NCBI RefSeq assembly: GCF_039534165.1
Contig: NZ_BAAAUX010000032.1
Coordinates: 14,762 to 78,761, forward strand
Reading direction: 5' to 3'
DNA: 64,000 nt
Source of the DNA: Saccharopolyspora_D taberi
GTDB taxonomy: Bacteria; Actinomycetota; Actinomycetes; Mycobacteriales; Pseudonocardiaceae
Shown: piece after piece, positions 42,603 to 50,909 of the stretch
How positions within the stretch are numbered: the stretch's first letter is position 1
How the letters are laid out: each line of letters starts with the position of its first letter
The notes under the pieces: model-generated
Seen by the model: the letters and a program-made list of their open reading frames with translations, nothing else
What the model was told of the DNA's origin: nothing
Databases searched by the model: none
Translations under genes and position numbers: made by a program

Positions 42603-43847
42603 ATGAATGTCACGGTCAAGGACGCCCCGCCGTCCGGCAAGGCGGCTGTGGCCGGCCTGGTCACCCTCTTCGCCGCCGCCTTCCTCACGATCACCACGGA
42701 GACGCTTCCGATGGGGCTGCTGCCGCAGATGAGCGACGGCATCGGGGCTTCACAGCCGATGATCGGCCAGTTGGTCTCGCTGTACGCGCTGGTCACCCTC
42801 CTGGTGACGCTGCCGCTGACCGCCTGGACCTCGCACTGGCCGCGGCGCCGGCTGTTCGTGGTGATCATGGTCGTGTTCGCGGTGAGCAACCTGCTGCTCG
42901 CGGTTTCGCCGAACTACGCCACCGCCGCGTTCGCCCGGCTGATCGCTGCCGCGGTGCACGGCGTGCTGTGGTCGATGATGGCTTCCTACGCCACGCGGCT
43001 GGTCCCGCCCGACAAGGCCGGTCGCGCGGTCGCCGCGGTCTTCGCGGGCAACTCCGCTGCGCTCACCCTCGGCGTGCCCCTGGGCACCACCGTCGGCACC
43101 ACCTTCGGCTGGCGGGTTTCGTTCCTCGGCATGGGCGTCATCGCCGTGCTCGTCGTGGTCGCGGCGGCCACGCTGCTGCCGCGGGTGGAGGGGGTCAGGG
43201 CCGGGCGGACCGGTGTCGGCACCGCGTTCCGGACCCCGGGGGTCAGGGGGATCGTGCTCACCACGACCCTGATCATGCTGGCCCACTTCGCCTTCTACAC
43301 CTACATCGCGCCGTACCTGGCGAACCGCGGGATCCCGGAGGAAGGAGTCAGCGCCGTCCTCTTCGCCTTCGGAGGCGCTGGTGCGGTGGGGGTCTGGGCC
43401 GCCGGGGCGCTGGTCGACACCCGCCCGCGAGGAGCGCTGCTGTGGGCGGTCGGCCTGGTGACCGCGGCGATGGCGGGGCTGGCGGTGATCCGGGACCTGC
43501 CGGTGGCGACCGTGGTGTTGGCCGTCGTGCTGGGGCTGGCCTACGCGGCGTTGCCGACGCTGCTCCAGTCCGCCGCGCTGAAGGCCGCACCGGCCGCCCA
43601 GACCGCCGCGTCGTCGCTGTTCGTCCTCGCCTTCAACCTCGGCATCTTCGCCGGGGCCGGACTGGGCGGGCTGTTCCTGGAGCACATCGGCGTGAGCGCC
43701 CTGCCGGTGGTGGCCGCGGTGCTGGCCGCCGCGGCCACGGTCGTGGTCATCGCGGGTCGCCGCCACAGTTTTCCCGCCGCTTCCCGGAATCGCGATGCCG
43801 GAGGAGACGGGACCGGCGAGCGCGAACGGGAGTTGGCCGCGCATTAG
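42603..43847 (+). CDS. MFS transporter, DHA1-like
   Basis: A 414-residue exporter with 12 predicted membrane segments. TETLPMGLLPQMSDG near residue 32, WTSHWPRRRLFVVIM (motif A variant) near 80 and GVPLGTTVGTTFGWRVSF (motif C) near 160 match sugar-efflux/drug-efflux DHA1 members. ATG 42603 begins MNVTVKDAPPSGKAAVAGL just before the first helix. The C-terminus is a hydrophilic tail. Substrate unknown. Confidence 0.9.
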   Translation: MNVTVKDAPPSGKAAVAGLVTLFAAAFLTITTETLPMGLLPQMSDGIGASQPMIGQLVSLYALVTLLVTLPLTAWTSHWPRRRLFVVIMVVFAVSNLLLAVSPNYATAAFARLIAAAVHGVLWSMMASYATRLVPPDKAGRAVAAVFAGNSAALTLGVPLGTTVGTTFGWRVSFLGMGVIAVLVVVAAATLLPRVEGVRAGRTGVGTAFRTPGVRGIVLTTTLIMLAHFAFYTYIAPYLANRGIPEEGVSAVLFAFGGAGAVGVWAAGALVDTRPRGALLWAVGLVTAAMAGLAVIRDLPVATVVLAVVLGLAYAALPTLLQSAALKAAPAAQTAASSLFVLAFNLGIFAGAGLGGLFLEHIGVSALPVVAAVLAAAATVVVIAGRRHSFPAASRNRDAGGDGTGERERELAAH

Positions 43848-43855
43848 GGCAACGG

Positions 43856-43898
43856 AAAAGGGCCCGGTCGGAACTCCTGCTGGAGTCCGACCGGGCCC
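43856..43898 (-). terminator. Rho-independent terminator after tRNA-Pro
   Basis: On the minus strand a GGGCCCGGTCGG ... CCGACCGGGCCC stem at 43860-43898, extended by TCC/GGA, is followed by TTTT (43856-43859). It lies just after the tRNA gene and may also stop transcription from the convergent MFS gene. Confidence 0.85.
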
Positions 43899-43905
43899 TG
43901 CCCTG

Positions 43906-43979
43906 TCGGGGTGGCGGGATTTGAACCCACGACCTCTTCGACCCGAACGAAGCGCGCTCCCAAGCTGCGCCACACCCCG
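43906..43979 (-). tRNA. tRNA-Pro (anticodon CGG)
   Basis: The minus strand folds as a full cloverleaf. The acceptor stem is CGGGGTG/CACCCCG, and the D arm contains AGCTTGGGAGC. The anticodon arm is CTTCG-TTCGGGT-CGAAG with CGG at positions 34-36. The T arm has GTTCAAATC, with discriminator A. No CCA is encoded. The CGG anticodon reads CCG, a frequent Pro codon in this DNA. Confidence 0.95.
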
Positions 43980-44028
43980 ATCTCGCCGGTGAACCTATCG
44001 GGTGCCTGTCCGACCGACGGATCAAAGT

Positions 44029-44991
44029 CTAGCGGACGTTCGCACCCGCCCCGAAGGGGGCCCCGCCCACGCGGTCCCGGCCGCCCTCGCGCACTTCCTG
44101 CGAGCGCGGGACCAGCGTCAACAGCGTCGCCTCCGGCGGGCACGCGAACCGCACCGGCGCGTATGGGGAGGTGCCGAGACCCGCCGAGACGTGCAGCCGC
44201 ATGTGCTCGCCCCACGTGGACGCGCCGCGCGCCCGCGAGCGGTCCAGCTCGCAGTTGGTGACCAGGGCGCCGTAACCCGGCAGCCGCAGCTGGCCGCCGT
44301 GGGTGTGCCCGGCCAGCACCAGGTCGTAGCCGTCGTCGGCGAACGCGTCCAGCACCCGGGGCTCGGGCGAGTGCGTCACGCCGAGGTTGAGCTGGGCGTC
44401 CGCCGGGACCGGCCCGGCGATCTTGGAGTACTTGTCGCGGTGCAGGTGCGGGTCGTCCAGGCCGGCCACGTGCAGCCGCACACCGCCGACGTCGAGCGCG
44501 TGGCGCCGGTGCGTCGCGTCGATCCAGCCGCGCTCGGTCATCGCCGCGCGCAGGTCGCGCCACGGCAGCGGCGTGCCGTGGATGCGCTTCTGCTTCGCCG
44601 ACGGCACCAGGTAGCGGGCCCAGTTCTTCGGCTTCGGGCCGTAGTAGTCGTTGCTGCCGAAGACGAAGATGCCCGGCCGGTCCAGCAGCGGGCCCAGCGC
44701 GCGCAGCGCGGTGGGCACCGCCTGCGGGTGGGCCAGGTTGTCGCCGGTGTTGACCACCAGGTCCGGCTCCAGCTCGTCCAGCGCCGAGACCCAGCGCTGC
44801 TTCGAGTGCTGGGTGGGCATCATGTGCAGATCGGAGACGTGCAGCACGCGCAGCCGCGGGGAGCCCTCGGCCAGCACCGGCAGCGTGGCGTGCCGGAGCG
44901 TCCAGTGCCGCCGCTCGATCCCGGCCGCGTAGCCGAAGGTCGCGGCGCCCAGCGCGCCGCCGGTGAGCAGGATCCGTCCGAGCTTGTTCAC
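44029..44991 (-). CDS. Membrane-anchored metallophosphoesterase
   Basis: Calcineurin-like phosphoesterase of 320 residues with an N-terminal hydrophobic anchor (GRILLTGGALGAATFGYAAG, about 4-24). Metal-binding motifs are in order: VLHVSDLHM (D-x-H), VVNTGDNLA (GD), FVFGSNDYYG (GN variant with Ser and Asp), LGVTHSPEP and LVLAGHTHGGQ (GHTHGG). A homologue (Rv3683) is next to ponA2 in M. tuberculosis. GTG 44991 is chosen because it begins right before the anchor. The substrate, perhaps a cell-wall or lipid phosphate, is unknown. Confidence 0.92.
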   Translation of the reverse strand: MNKLGRILLTGGALGAATFGYAAGIERRHWTLRHATLPVLAEGSPRLRVLHVSDLHMMPTQHSKQRWVSALDELEPDLVVNTGDNLAHPQAVPTALRALGPLLDRPGIFVFGSNDYYGPKPKNWARYLVPSAKQKRIHGTPLPWRDLRAAMTERGWIDATHRRHALDVGGVRLHVAGLDDPHLHRDKYSKIAGPVPADAQLNLGVTHSPEPRVLDAFADDGYDLVLAGHTHGGQLRLPGYGALVTNCELDRSRARGASTWGEHMRLHVSAGLGTSPYAPVRFACPPEATLLTLVPRSQEVREGGRDRVGGAPFGAGANVR

Positions 44992-45076
44992 GTCGCCAAC
45001 CCTACGGCGGTCCGCCGGTGTTCGACCGCGTGGGCTCGGCGCGAAACGTGTTGGTGCGGATCGGGATAATCGGTGC

Positions 45077-45525
45077 ATGGCCGAGCTCAAGGAGAAGTTG
45101 CGGGCGGATCTGACCGCCGCGATGAAGGAACGCGACACCGTGGTCACCGGTGTCCTGCGGATGGCGCTGGCGGCCATCAACGTCGAGGAGGTCGCGGGCA
45201 AGGAGGCGCGCGAGCTCAGCGACGAGGAGGTGCAGCGCGTCCTGACCAAGGAGGCCAAGAAGCGCGACGAGTCCGCGGAGGCGTTCGCCGGCGCCGGCCG
45301 GGCCGACCAGGCGGCGGCCGAGCGCGGCGAGGCCGAGATCCTGCGCCGCTACCTGCCGAAGCAGCTCGACGACGCCGAGCTGGCGGAGCTGGTGCGCGAG
45401 GTCGTCGCCGAGGTGGGCGAGGAGCTGGGCGCCAGGCCCGGGATGAAGCAGATGGGCCAGGTCATGAAGGCCGTCAACGCCAAGGTCGCGGGCCGCGCCG
45501 AGGGCGGCCGGATCGCTCCGCTGGT
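45077..45525 (+). CDS. YqeY/GatB-tail family protein (3' end lost in assembly gap)
   Basis: The visible 149 residues begin MAELKEKLRADLTAAMKERD and include REVVAEVGEELGARPGMKQMGQVMKAVNAKVAGRAEGGRIAP, the conserved C-terminal part of the YqeY family, similar to the tail domain of the GatB amidotransferase subunit. Only a few final codons should be missing, within the N run. GATAAT lies just before the ATG, so the transcript may be leaderless. Function in tRNA-dependent amidation is suspected for the family but unproven. Confidence 0.9.
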
Positions 45526-45583
45526 NNNNNNNNNNNNNNNNNNNNNNNNNNNNNNNNNNNNNNNNNNNNNNNNNNNNNNNNNN
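45526..45583. other. Assembly gap (58 N)
   Basis: A run of 58 N bases joins two contigs. The true gap length may differ. The YqeY gene runs into it from the left and a damaged TetR fragment emerges on the right, so at least the YqeY stop and the start and middle of the TetR gene are missing. Confidence 0.99.
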
Positions 45584-45861
45584 TCCGGCGGAAGCCGCCA
45601 CGCCGCCTTCCCGGGCCGCCACGCCCCCTGGCGGAGGTCGCCTCGCCGTATCCGGGACTCGGCGCTGGAGCTGCTGCTCGGCTACGTCCGCGACGCCACC
45701 GCGAGCATGTTCGCGTGGCAGGGGCGGACCAGCGACGACGAGTGGCGGCACACGGTCGGCCCGGTGCTGGACGAGGTGCTGGACCGGGAGCGGAGCACGC
45801 GTTCGAGTTCGGTTTGCAGCGAGTGCTCGACGGCATCGAGGCGTTGGTGCGGGGGCGGTAA
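45584..45861 (+). pseudogene. Broken C-terminal fragment of a TetR-family regulator
   Basis: Pieces of a TetR C-terminal domain appear in alternating frames: RPLAEVASPYPGLGAG in one frame, then ALELLLGYVRDATASMFAWQ through GPVLDEVLDRER in another, then EHAFEFGLQRVLDGIEALVRGR back in the first, with a stop. Relatives have about 15-20 more residues before EHAFEFG. So at least two frame changes and a small deletion lie within 280 bp beside the gap. Misassembly or low-quality contig-end sequence is as likely as true decay. Confidence 0.7.
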
Positions 45862-45932
45862 GCGCGGCTCCAAACCCGGAATCGGCCGCGAGCGGAGCCC
45901 GTCAACGGAACACGGCGGTTCCCGTTGAGCGA

Positions 45933-46715
45933 TCAGCCCGCGGCGCCTCGGCGCCAGTAAGCCAGCGCGTAGACGCGGCTGCGGTCCAGGCCGACCGTCT
46001 GCTGGAAGTGGTCCCGCAGGACGTGCGTCGGCTCCGCCTCCGCCCCGATCCACACGCGGGCCTCCGGCCCGAGCTCCGCCGACCGCACGGCCTCCACGAG
46101 TCGGCCGCTCTCCCCGGCCGGGACTCCGTCCCGGTGCACCCAGGTCCACTCCACCTGCGCCGCGCTGGCCACCTCCTGCCGCTCCGCGGCGTCGGCGACC
46201 TCGGCGAACACCCGCACCTTCGCCGCCGCGGGCAGCTCCTCCAGGATCGCCGCGATCGCGGGCAGCGCCGTCTCGTCCCCGATCAGCACCAGCGGATCGG
46301 CCTCCGGGCTGGGTTCGTAGGACGGGCTCGGTCCGACCGCCACGATCTGCTCGCCCGGCCGCACCCGGGACGCCCACGTGCTGCCCGGGCCGTCGTGCTC
46401 GTGCACGACGAAGTCGATCGCCAGCTCCAGCCGCTCGGGGTCGAACCAGCGGACCGTGTAGGTGCGCTGCTTGGGCTGCTGGTCCCTGGGCAGCGCGAAG
46501 ACCTCCGCGCGGTCGCGGCCCAGCGGGGTCGGCTGCCCCGGCCGGGGCAGGCAGAGCTTGATCCGCTGGTCGCTGCCGTTGCTGACGAAGTCGGCCAGCT
46601 CCTCGCCGCCGAGCACGATGCGCACCATCAGCGGCGTGATCCGCTCGACCGAGCGGACTTCCAGCTGCCGGTACCGGGACCGGGCCCGCCGCGTGGTCGC
46701 TTGCATCCTCGTCAC
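45933..46715 (-). CDS. Siderophore-interacting protein (ferric-siderophore reductase)
   Basis: FAD-dependent reductase of the SIP/ViuB family, 260 residues, releasing iron from imported siderophores. The FAD motif is RTYTVRWFDPERLELAIDFVVHEHDGPGSTWA (about 84-116; R-x-Y-T-x-R). An NAD(P)H-binding half follows (PLVLIGDETALPAIAAILEEL, ARVWIGAEAEPTHVLRDHF) and ends VYALAYWRRGAAG. TACACT lies about 8 bp before GTG 46715, suggesting a leaderless message; ATG 46706 is the alternative. No siderophore transporter is nearby. Confidence 0.93.
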   Translation of the reverse strand: MTRMQATTRRARSRYRQLEVRSVERITPLMVRIVLGGEELADFVSNGSDQRIKLCLPRPGQPTPLGRDRAEVFALPRDQQPKQRTYTVRWFDPERLELAIDFVVHEHDGPGSTWASRVRPGEQIVAVGPSPSYEPSPEADPLVLIGDETALPAIAAILEELPAAAKVRVFAEVADAAERQEVASAAQVEWTWVHRDGVPAGESGRLVEAVRSAELGPEARVWIGAEAEPTHVLRDHFQQTVGLDRSRVYALAYWRRGAAG

Positions 46716-46740
46716 GTCAGTCGAGTGTAGGGAGCTCCCG

Positions 46741-49125
46741 TCACGGCGGGTTGATGCCCGGCGGGAACGGTGGCGGCGGAGGCGGCTGCGGGTTCGGTCC
46801 CGGCGGTGGTGGCGGGGGCTTGTCCACCGAGGGCGGCGGCACGTACCCGGTGCTGATCGACAGCGTCACGACCTCGCCGGGCAGCGCGAACCCGCGCGGG
46901 GACTGGCTGGTCACCGTGCCCTGCCTGCGCTGGCTGTTGACCGACCGCTCCGCGACCTCGTACCCGGCCTTGCGCAGCAGTTCGGTGGCGCGCTGCGCGC
47001 TGAGCCCGACCACGTTGGGCACCTGGTGCTCGCTGCCGCCGGTCTCGTAGCGCTTGGTCGTCGGCGGCAGCGGCGCGACCGGAAGTCCCTGGTGGATCGG
47101 GTTCATCGCGGCGAACCAGGTGCGCGCAGGCACCTTGCCGCCGTAGATGTTGCCGCCGTTGGCCCCGCACAGCGTCGGTGGGCTGCTGTCGCAGATGCCC
47201 TGCGGCGAGGTGCCGTCGCTGAAGACCAGCACCGCGCCCGCGAACTGCGGGGTGGCGCCGATGAACCCGGCCGACTGGTGCGCCTCGGTCGTCCCGGTCT
47301 TGCCCAGCATCGGCCGCGACCAGCCCGCGCCGCCTGCCGCCGCGGCGGCGGTGCCGCCCGGCTTGTCGTCGTGGCTCATGCCGACCGCCAGCGCGTTCGC
47401 CAGCTTCTCGTCCACCGCCTGCTCGCACGGGTCCTCGGTGATCGAGACCGGGTTGCCGTTGCGGTCCAGGATCTGCTCGATCGGGGTCGGTGGGCACCAT
47501 GTCCCGCCGCTGATGATCGTGGCCGCCACGTTGCCCAGCTCCAGCGGGCTGGTCGGCGTGAAGCCCAGCGTGAACGCGCCGACGTTGGACTGCTTGATCC
47601 AGTCGGCCTGGGACTGCACGTTGCTGCCCTCGGGCACCGGATCACCGACGCGGTCGGAGGCGAGCATGGTCTGGCGCATGCCGAGCCGGGCCGCCATGTC
47701 CACCGTCTCGTTGAGCCCGACCCGCTCCTGCAACGCCACGAACGCGGTGTTCGGCGAGGTCGCCAGCGCCTTCTGGAGGGTGCGCGGCCCTGGTGTCACG
47801 CCTTCGGCGTTGCCGACCGTGTAAGGCGCGGTGCCGTTCTTGTAGACGCGGGAGGTGTAGGCACCGGGCGCCTGGATGGTGCTGTGGATGCCCATCCCCT
47901 TCTCCAGCGCCGCGGCGGCGGCGAACACCTTGTAGATCGAGCCCGCGCCGAAGTGCGCGATGCCGCTGGGCAGCGCGTACGCGGTCTCGCCCTTCTTGGC
48001 GTCGAGGCCGAAGTCGCGGTTGGCGACCAGGGCGCGCACGCGGTGCTTCTCCTTGCCCGGCTCGACCACGCTCATCACGTTCGCGATGCCCTTGGTCTTC
48101 TTCGGCACTTCCTTCTCGGCGGCGGCCTTGGCCGCGGCGGTCGCGTGGTGGTCCAGGGTGGTGCGGATCGTGTAGCCGCCGCGCTTGAGCTGGTCCTCGG
48201 TGAAGCCGGAACGCCCCAGGTAGTCGATGACGTACTGGCAGAAGAAGCCGTCCGACGGGCCCGCGCCGATGCAGCCGTTGGGGACGGTGTTGAGCGGCTG
48301 GGCGAGCCCGAGCGGCGCGTTGCGGGCCTGGTCGGCGGACTCGCGGGTGATCCGGCCCTGGTCCTGCATCGCCTGGATCACCAGGTTGCGGCGGTTCAGC
48401 GCCTCGACCGGGTTGGTCTCCGGGTTCAGCGCGCTGGGGCTGTTGACCATGCCGGCCAGCAGCGCGGCCTGGGCGATCGTCAGCTTGTCCGGCGTGGTGC
48501 CGAAGTAGGTGCGCGCGGCGGACGCCACGCCGTACGCCTGGTTCCCGAAGGGGACGACGTTCAGGTAGCGGGCGAGCAGCTCTTCCTTGCCGAGCTCGCG
48601 CTCCAGCTGGAGCGCGATCCGGATCTCGCGCAGCTTGCGCGCCGGGGTCTGCTCGATGGCCTTGGCCTGCTTGACCGGATCGCCCGCGGCGACCACGTGG
48701 ACCTGGTAGTTCTTCACGTACTGCTGGGTCAGCGTCGAACCGCCCTGGGCGATCTCGCCGGACATCTGGTTGGTCAGCGCGGCCCGGACCGTGCCCGGCC
48801 AGTCCACGCCGCGGTGGTCGTAGAACCGGCGGTCCTCGATCGAGATGATCGCCGCCTTCATGGTGTCGGCGATCTCGTGCGGACGCGCCGGGGTCCGGTT
48901 CTGGTCGAAGAGGTAGGCGATCGGGGTTCCGGCCCGATCTGTGACCGTCGTCACAAGGGGCGGTTCCTGGGTCATCAGCTCCGCGGAGATGCTGTTCACC
49001 GCGTCGCTGGCGCGGTTGGAGACCACGCCGAGTGACCCGGCGACCGGGAACAGCAGGCCGGCGACCAGCACGCCGGCCAGCACACACAGGCCGAAAAGCT
49101 TGAGCACCCCATCCCGCACTCGCAT
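46741..49125 (-). CDS. ponA2: Class A penicillin-binding protein with PASTA domain
   Basis: Bifunctional peptidoglycan synthase, 794 residues. One N-terminal membrane helix (about 8-30) is followed by the GT51 transglycosylase domain (ISIEDRRFYDHRGVDW, GGSTLTQQYVKN, RKLREIRIALQLE). The transpeptidase has GSIYKV (SxxK), SPN near 455 and GKTGTTE. A PASTA domain is at about 690-755 (VPNVVGLSAQRATELLRKAGY). The tail is Pro-rich. Divergent whiB4 and nearby metallophosphoesterase and ArsA genes match ponA2 of mycobacteria. Its active site faces outside the cell. Confidence 0.95.
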   Translation of the reverse strand: MRVRDGVLKLFGLCVLAGVLVAGLLFPVAGSLGVVSNRASDAVNSISAELMTQEPPLVTTVTDRAGTPIAYLFDQNRTPARPHEIADTMKAAIISIEDRRFYDHRGVDWPGTVRAALTNQMSGEIAQGGSTLTQQYVKNYQVHVVAAGDPVKQAKAIEQTPARKLREIRIALQLERELGKEELLARYLNVVPFGNQAYGVASAARTYFGTTPDKLTIAQAALLAGMVNSPSALNPETNPVEALNRRNLVIQAMQDQGRITRESADQARNAPLGLAQPLNTVPNGCIGAGPSDGFFCQYVIDYLGRSGFTEDQLKRGGYTIRTTLDHHATAAAKAAAEKEVPKKTKGIANVMSVVEPGKEKHRVRALVANRDFGLDAKKGETAYALPSGIAHFGAGSIYKVFAAAAALEKGMGIHSTIQAPGAYTSRVYKNGTAPYTVGNAEGVTPGPRTLQKALATSPNTAFVALQERVGLNETVDMAARLGMRQTMLASDRVGDPVPEGSNVQSQADWIKQSNVGAFTLGFTPTSPLELGNVAATIISGGTWCPPTPIEQILDRNGNPVSITEDPCEQAVDEKLANALAVGMSHDDKPGGTAAAAAGGAGWSRPMLGKTGTTEAHQSAGFIGATPQFAGAVLVFSDGTSPQGICDSSPPTLCGANGGNIYGGKVPARTWFAAMNPIHQGLPVAPLPPTTKRYETGGSEHQVPNVVGLSAQRATELLRKAGYEVAERSVNSQRRQGTVTSQSPRGFALPGEVVTLSISTGYVPPPSVDKPPPPPPGPNPQPPPPPPFPPGINPP

Positions 49126-49371
49126 CGAACCAGCCTAAAACCGCCCCCGGACGTGACGCTCTGTCACGCCTGAGGTCCGCCCGATGTGATGAGCTTCAAA
49201 GATAACGGAGCGACAACCATTCATTGGTTGTGGAACCGACGGGCTCTACAGTTCGTCCACGTCCAGCGACAGCACTGTTGTGGCGCGCACCGCGCGCCCC
49301 GACATCCGGTGCCGGGGGGCTCCGGACGAAATACGGTCGCCGACGATCCAGTGAGGAGCTGGGGGAACTCT
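49126..49371. promoter_or_regulatory. Divergent ponA2-whiB4 promoter region
   Basis: CAACCATTCATTGGTTG at 49214-49230 is an inverted repeat with 6-bp arms and a 5-base centre, in an AT-richer stretch suited to a regulator site. GAGGAGCTGGGGGA lies before the whiB4 ATG. No gene is seen here. Confidence 0.5.
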
Positions 49372-49671
49372 ATGTTCGAGCAGGGGGACTGGCGGATTCG
49401 GGCAGCTTGCCGTGATGAGAATCCGGACCAGTTGTTCGTACGGGGCGCCGAGCAGCGCAAAGCGCGCATGATCTGCTTCGGGTGCCCGGTCCGCACGGAG
49501 TGCCTGGGCGAGGCGCTCGACAACAAGATCGAATTCGGCGTGTGGGGCGGAATGACCGAGCGGGAACGGCGGGCACTGCTGCGCCGTCGCCCGGATGTCC
49601 GCAACTGGCGGGAATTACTGGAGGCCGCCCGCCAGGACTACGCCGATATCGACGAGTACCAGGTGAGCTGA
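49372..49671 (+). CDS. whiB4: WhiB-family iron-sulphur regulator (WhiB4-like)
   Basis: Redox-sensitive 4Fe-4S transcription factor of 99 residues. The cluster cysteines are Cys13 (RAACRDE), Cys35 and Cys38 (CFGC) and Cys44 (TEC), followed by the G-V-W-G-G turn (56-60) and the basic TERERRALLRRRPD helix that binds DNA or sigma factor. In M. tuberculosis WhiB4 lies divergent from ponA2 and before the same ArsA-like ATPases, which supports the symbol. ATG 49372 gives the usual length. Confidence 0.92.
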   Translation: MFEQGDWRIRAACRDENPDQLFVRGAEQRKARMICFGCPVRTECLGEALDNKIEFGVWGGMTERERRALLRRRPDVRNWRELLEAARQDYADIDEYQVS

Positions 49672-49685
49672 CCGGTTCACCGCAG

Positions 49686-49775
49686 AACGGGAATATTCCC
49701 GTTTTCAACGGTTTTCCGGTCGTTGCTCCATTTGAGCGCCGCGCGGATGGGTGCGTCATCCGCGCGGTTCTCCTT
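49686..49775 (+). terminator. Two hairpins between whiB4 and the ArsA operon
   Basis: AACGGGAATATTCCCGTT (49686-49703) is a perfect 18-bp palindrome 15 bp after the whiB4 stop. A second stem CCGCGCGGAT / ATCCGCGCGG (49739-49748 and 49758-49767) is followed by TTCTCCTTTTATT. Together they should end both the whiB4 transcript and the convergent ATPase transcript. Confidence 0.8.
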
Positions 49776-50909
49776 TTATTCACCTGCCAGCCGCCTGCCG
49801 ATTTCCCGGAGTCCTTCCAGGTCGTGGACGTCGGAGGGCAGGGCGGGCACCCCGACCACCGGGACCTCCGGGTGCGCCCGGGTGAACCGGGCCAGCAGCC
49901 GCTTCTCCCGCTCGGCCACCGCGACCCGGTCGGCGTGGATCCGCAGCACCGCCGCGGCCAGCGGCGACGTCTCCGCGAGCTCGTCGGCCGCCGCGGCGGC
50001 CTTGGTCCCGGCCAGCCCGGCGAACACCGGATGGGTCCGGTTGGCCACCAGCCCGGTCAGCGGCATCCGCTCCCCGGCCAGCCGCTCGACGAAGTAGGCC
50101 GCCTCCCGCAGCGCGTCCGGCTCGGGTGCGGCGACCACCAGGAACGCCGTTCCCGGTGAGCGGAGCAGCCGGTAGGTGTGCTCGGCGCGCTCGCGGAAGC
50201 CGCCGAAGGCGGACTCGAAAGCCTGCACGAAGGCCGCTGCGTCGGCCAGCAGCTGGCCGCCGATGATCGTCGAGACCGCCTTGGAGAACATGCCGAACCC
50301 GGCCGCTGCGATCCGCCGCAACCCCTTGCCGCCCGCGCGGGCCGGGGTGGACAGCATCTTGATCAGCCTGCCGTCGAGCACGGTCGACAACCGCTGCGGC
50401 GCGTCCAGGAAGTCCAGCGCGGACCGGCTCGGCGGGGTGTCGACCACGATCAGGTCCCAGCTGCCGGACGCGGCGAGCTGGCCCAGCTTCTCCATCGCCA
50501 TGTACTCCTGCGTGCCGGAGAACGACGTGGAAATGGTCTTGTAGAAGGGGTTTTCCAGGATCTGCTCGGCGCGGTCCGGCCCCGCGTGCGCGCGCACCAT
50601 GTCGTCGAAGGTGCGGCGCATGTCCAGCATCATCGCGTTCAGGTCGCCCGCGGGCTCGAAGTCGTCGAGCACCACCTGCTTCGGCGTGTTGCCGAGTTCC
50701 CGCAGGCCCAGCGCCTGCGCCAGCCTGCGCGCCGGGTCGATGGTGAGCACCACGGTCTTGCGCCCGCGCTCGGCCGCGCGGACCGCGAGCGCGGCGGCGG
50801 TGGTGGTCTTGCCGACCCCGCCGGAGCCGCAGCAGACCACGATCCGGGTCGCCGGATCGTCCAGCAGGCCGTCGACGTCGACCGGTTCCGGCCGGTGCGG
50901 TTGGCTCAT
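49776..50909 (-). CDS. ArsA/GET3-like ATPase, second of pair
   Basis: A 377-residue P-loop ATPase. Walker A is CCGSGGVGKTTTAAAL (about 26-41), followed by VVLTIDPARRLAQALG (A-loop with Asp) and the WDLIVVDTPPSRSALDFL switch near 150. ArsA/GET3 enzymes drive arsenite export or insertion of tail-anchored membrane proteins; the mycobacterial pair Rv3679-Rv3680 at this locus has been tied to protection from reactive oxygen and alcohols. It overlaps its partner by 4 bp (ATGA). No arsenic-binding cysteine cluster is seen. Confidence 0.9.
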   Translation of the reverse strand: MSQPHRPEPVDVDGLLDDPATRIVVCCGSGGVGKTTTAAALAVRAAERGRKTVVLTIDPARRLAQALGLRELGNTPKQVVLDDFEPAGDLNAMMLDMRRTFDDMVRAHAGPDRAEQILENPFYKTISTSFSGTQEYMAMEKLGQLAASGSWDLIVVDTPPSRSALDFLDAPQRLSTVLDGRLIKMLSTPARAGGKGLRRIAAAGFGMFSKAVSTIIGGQLLADAAAFVQAFESAFGGFRERAEHTYRLLRSPGTAFLVVAAPEPDALREAAYFVERLAGERMPLTGLVANRTHPVFAGLAGTKAAAAADELAETSPLAAAVLRIHADRVAVAEREKRLLARFTRAHPEVPVVGVPALPSDVHDLEGLREIGRRLAGE

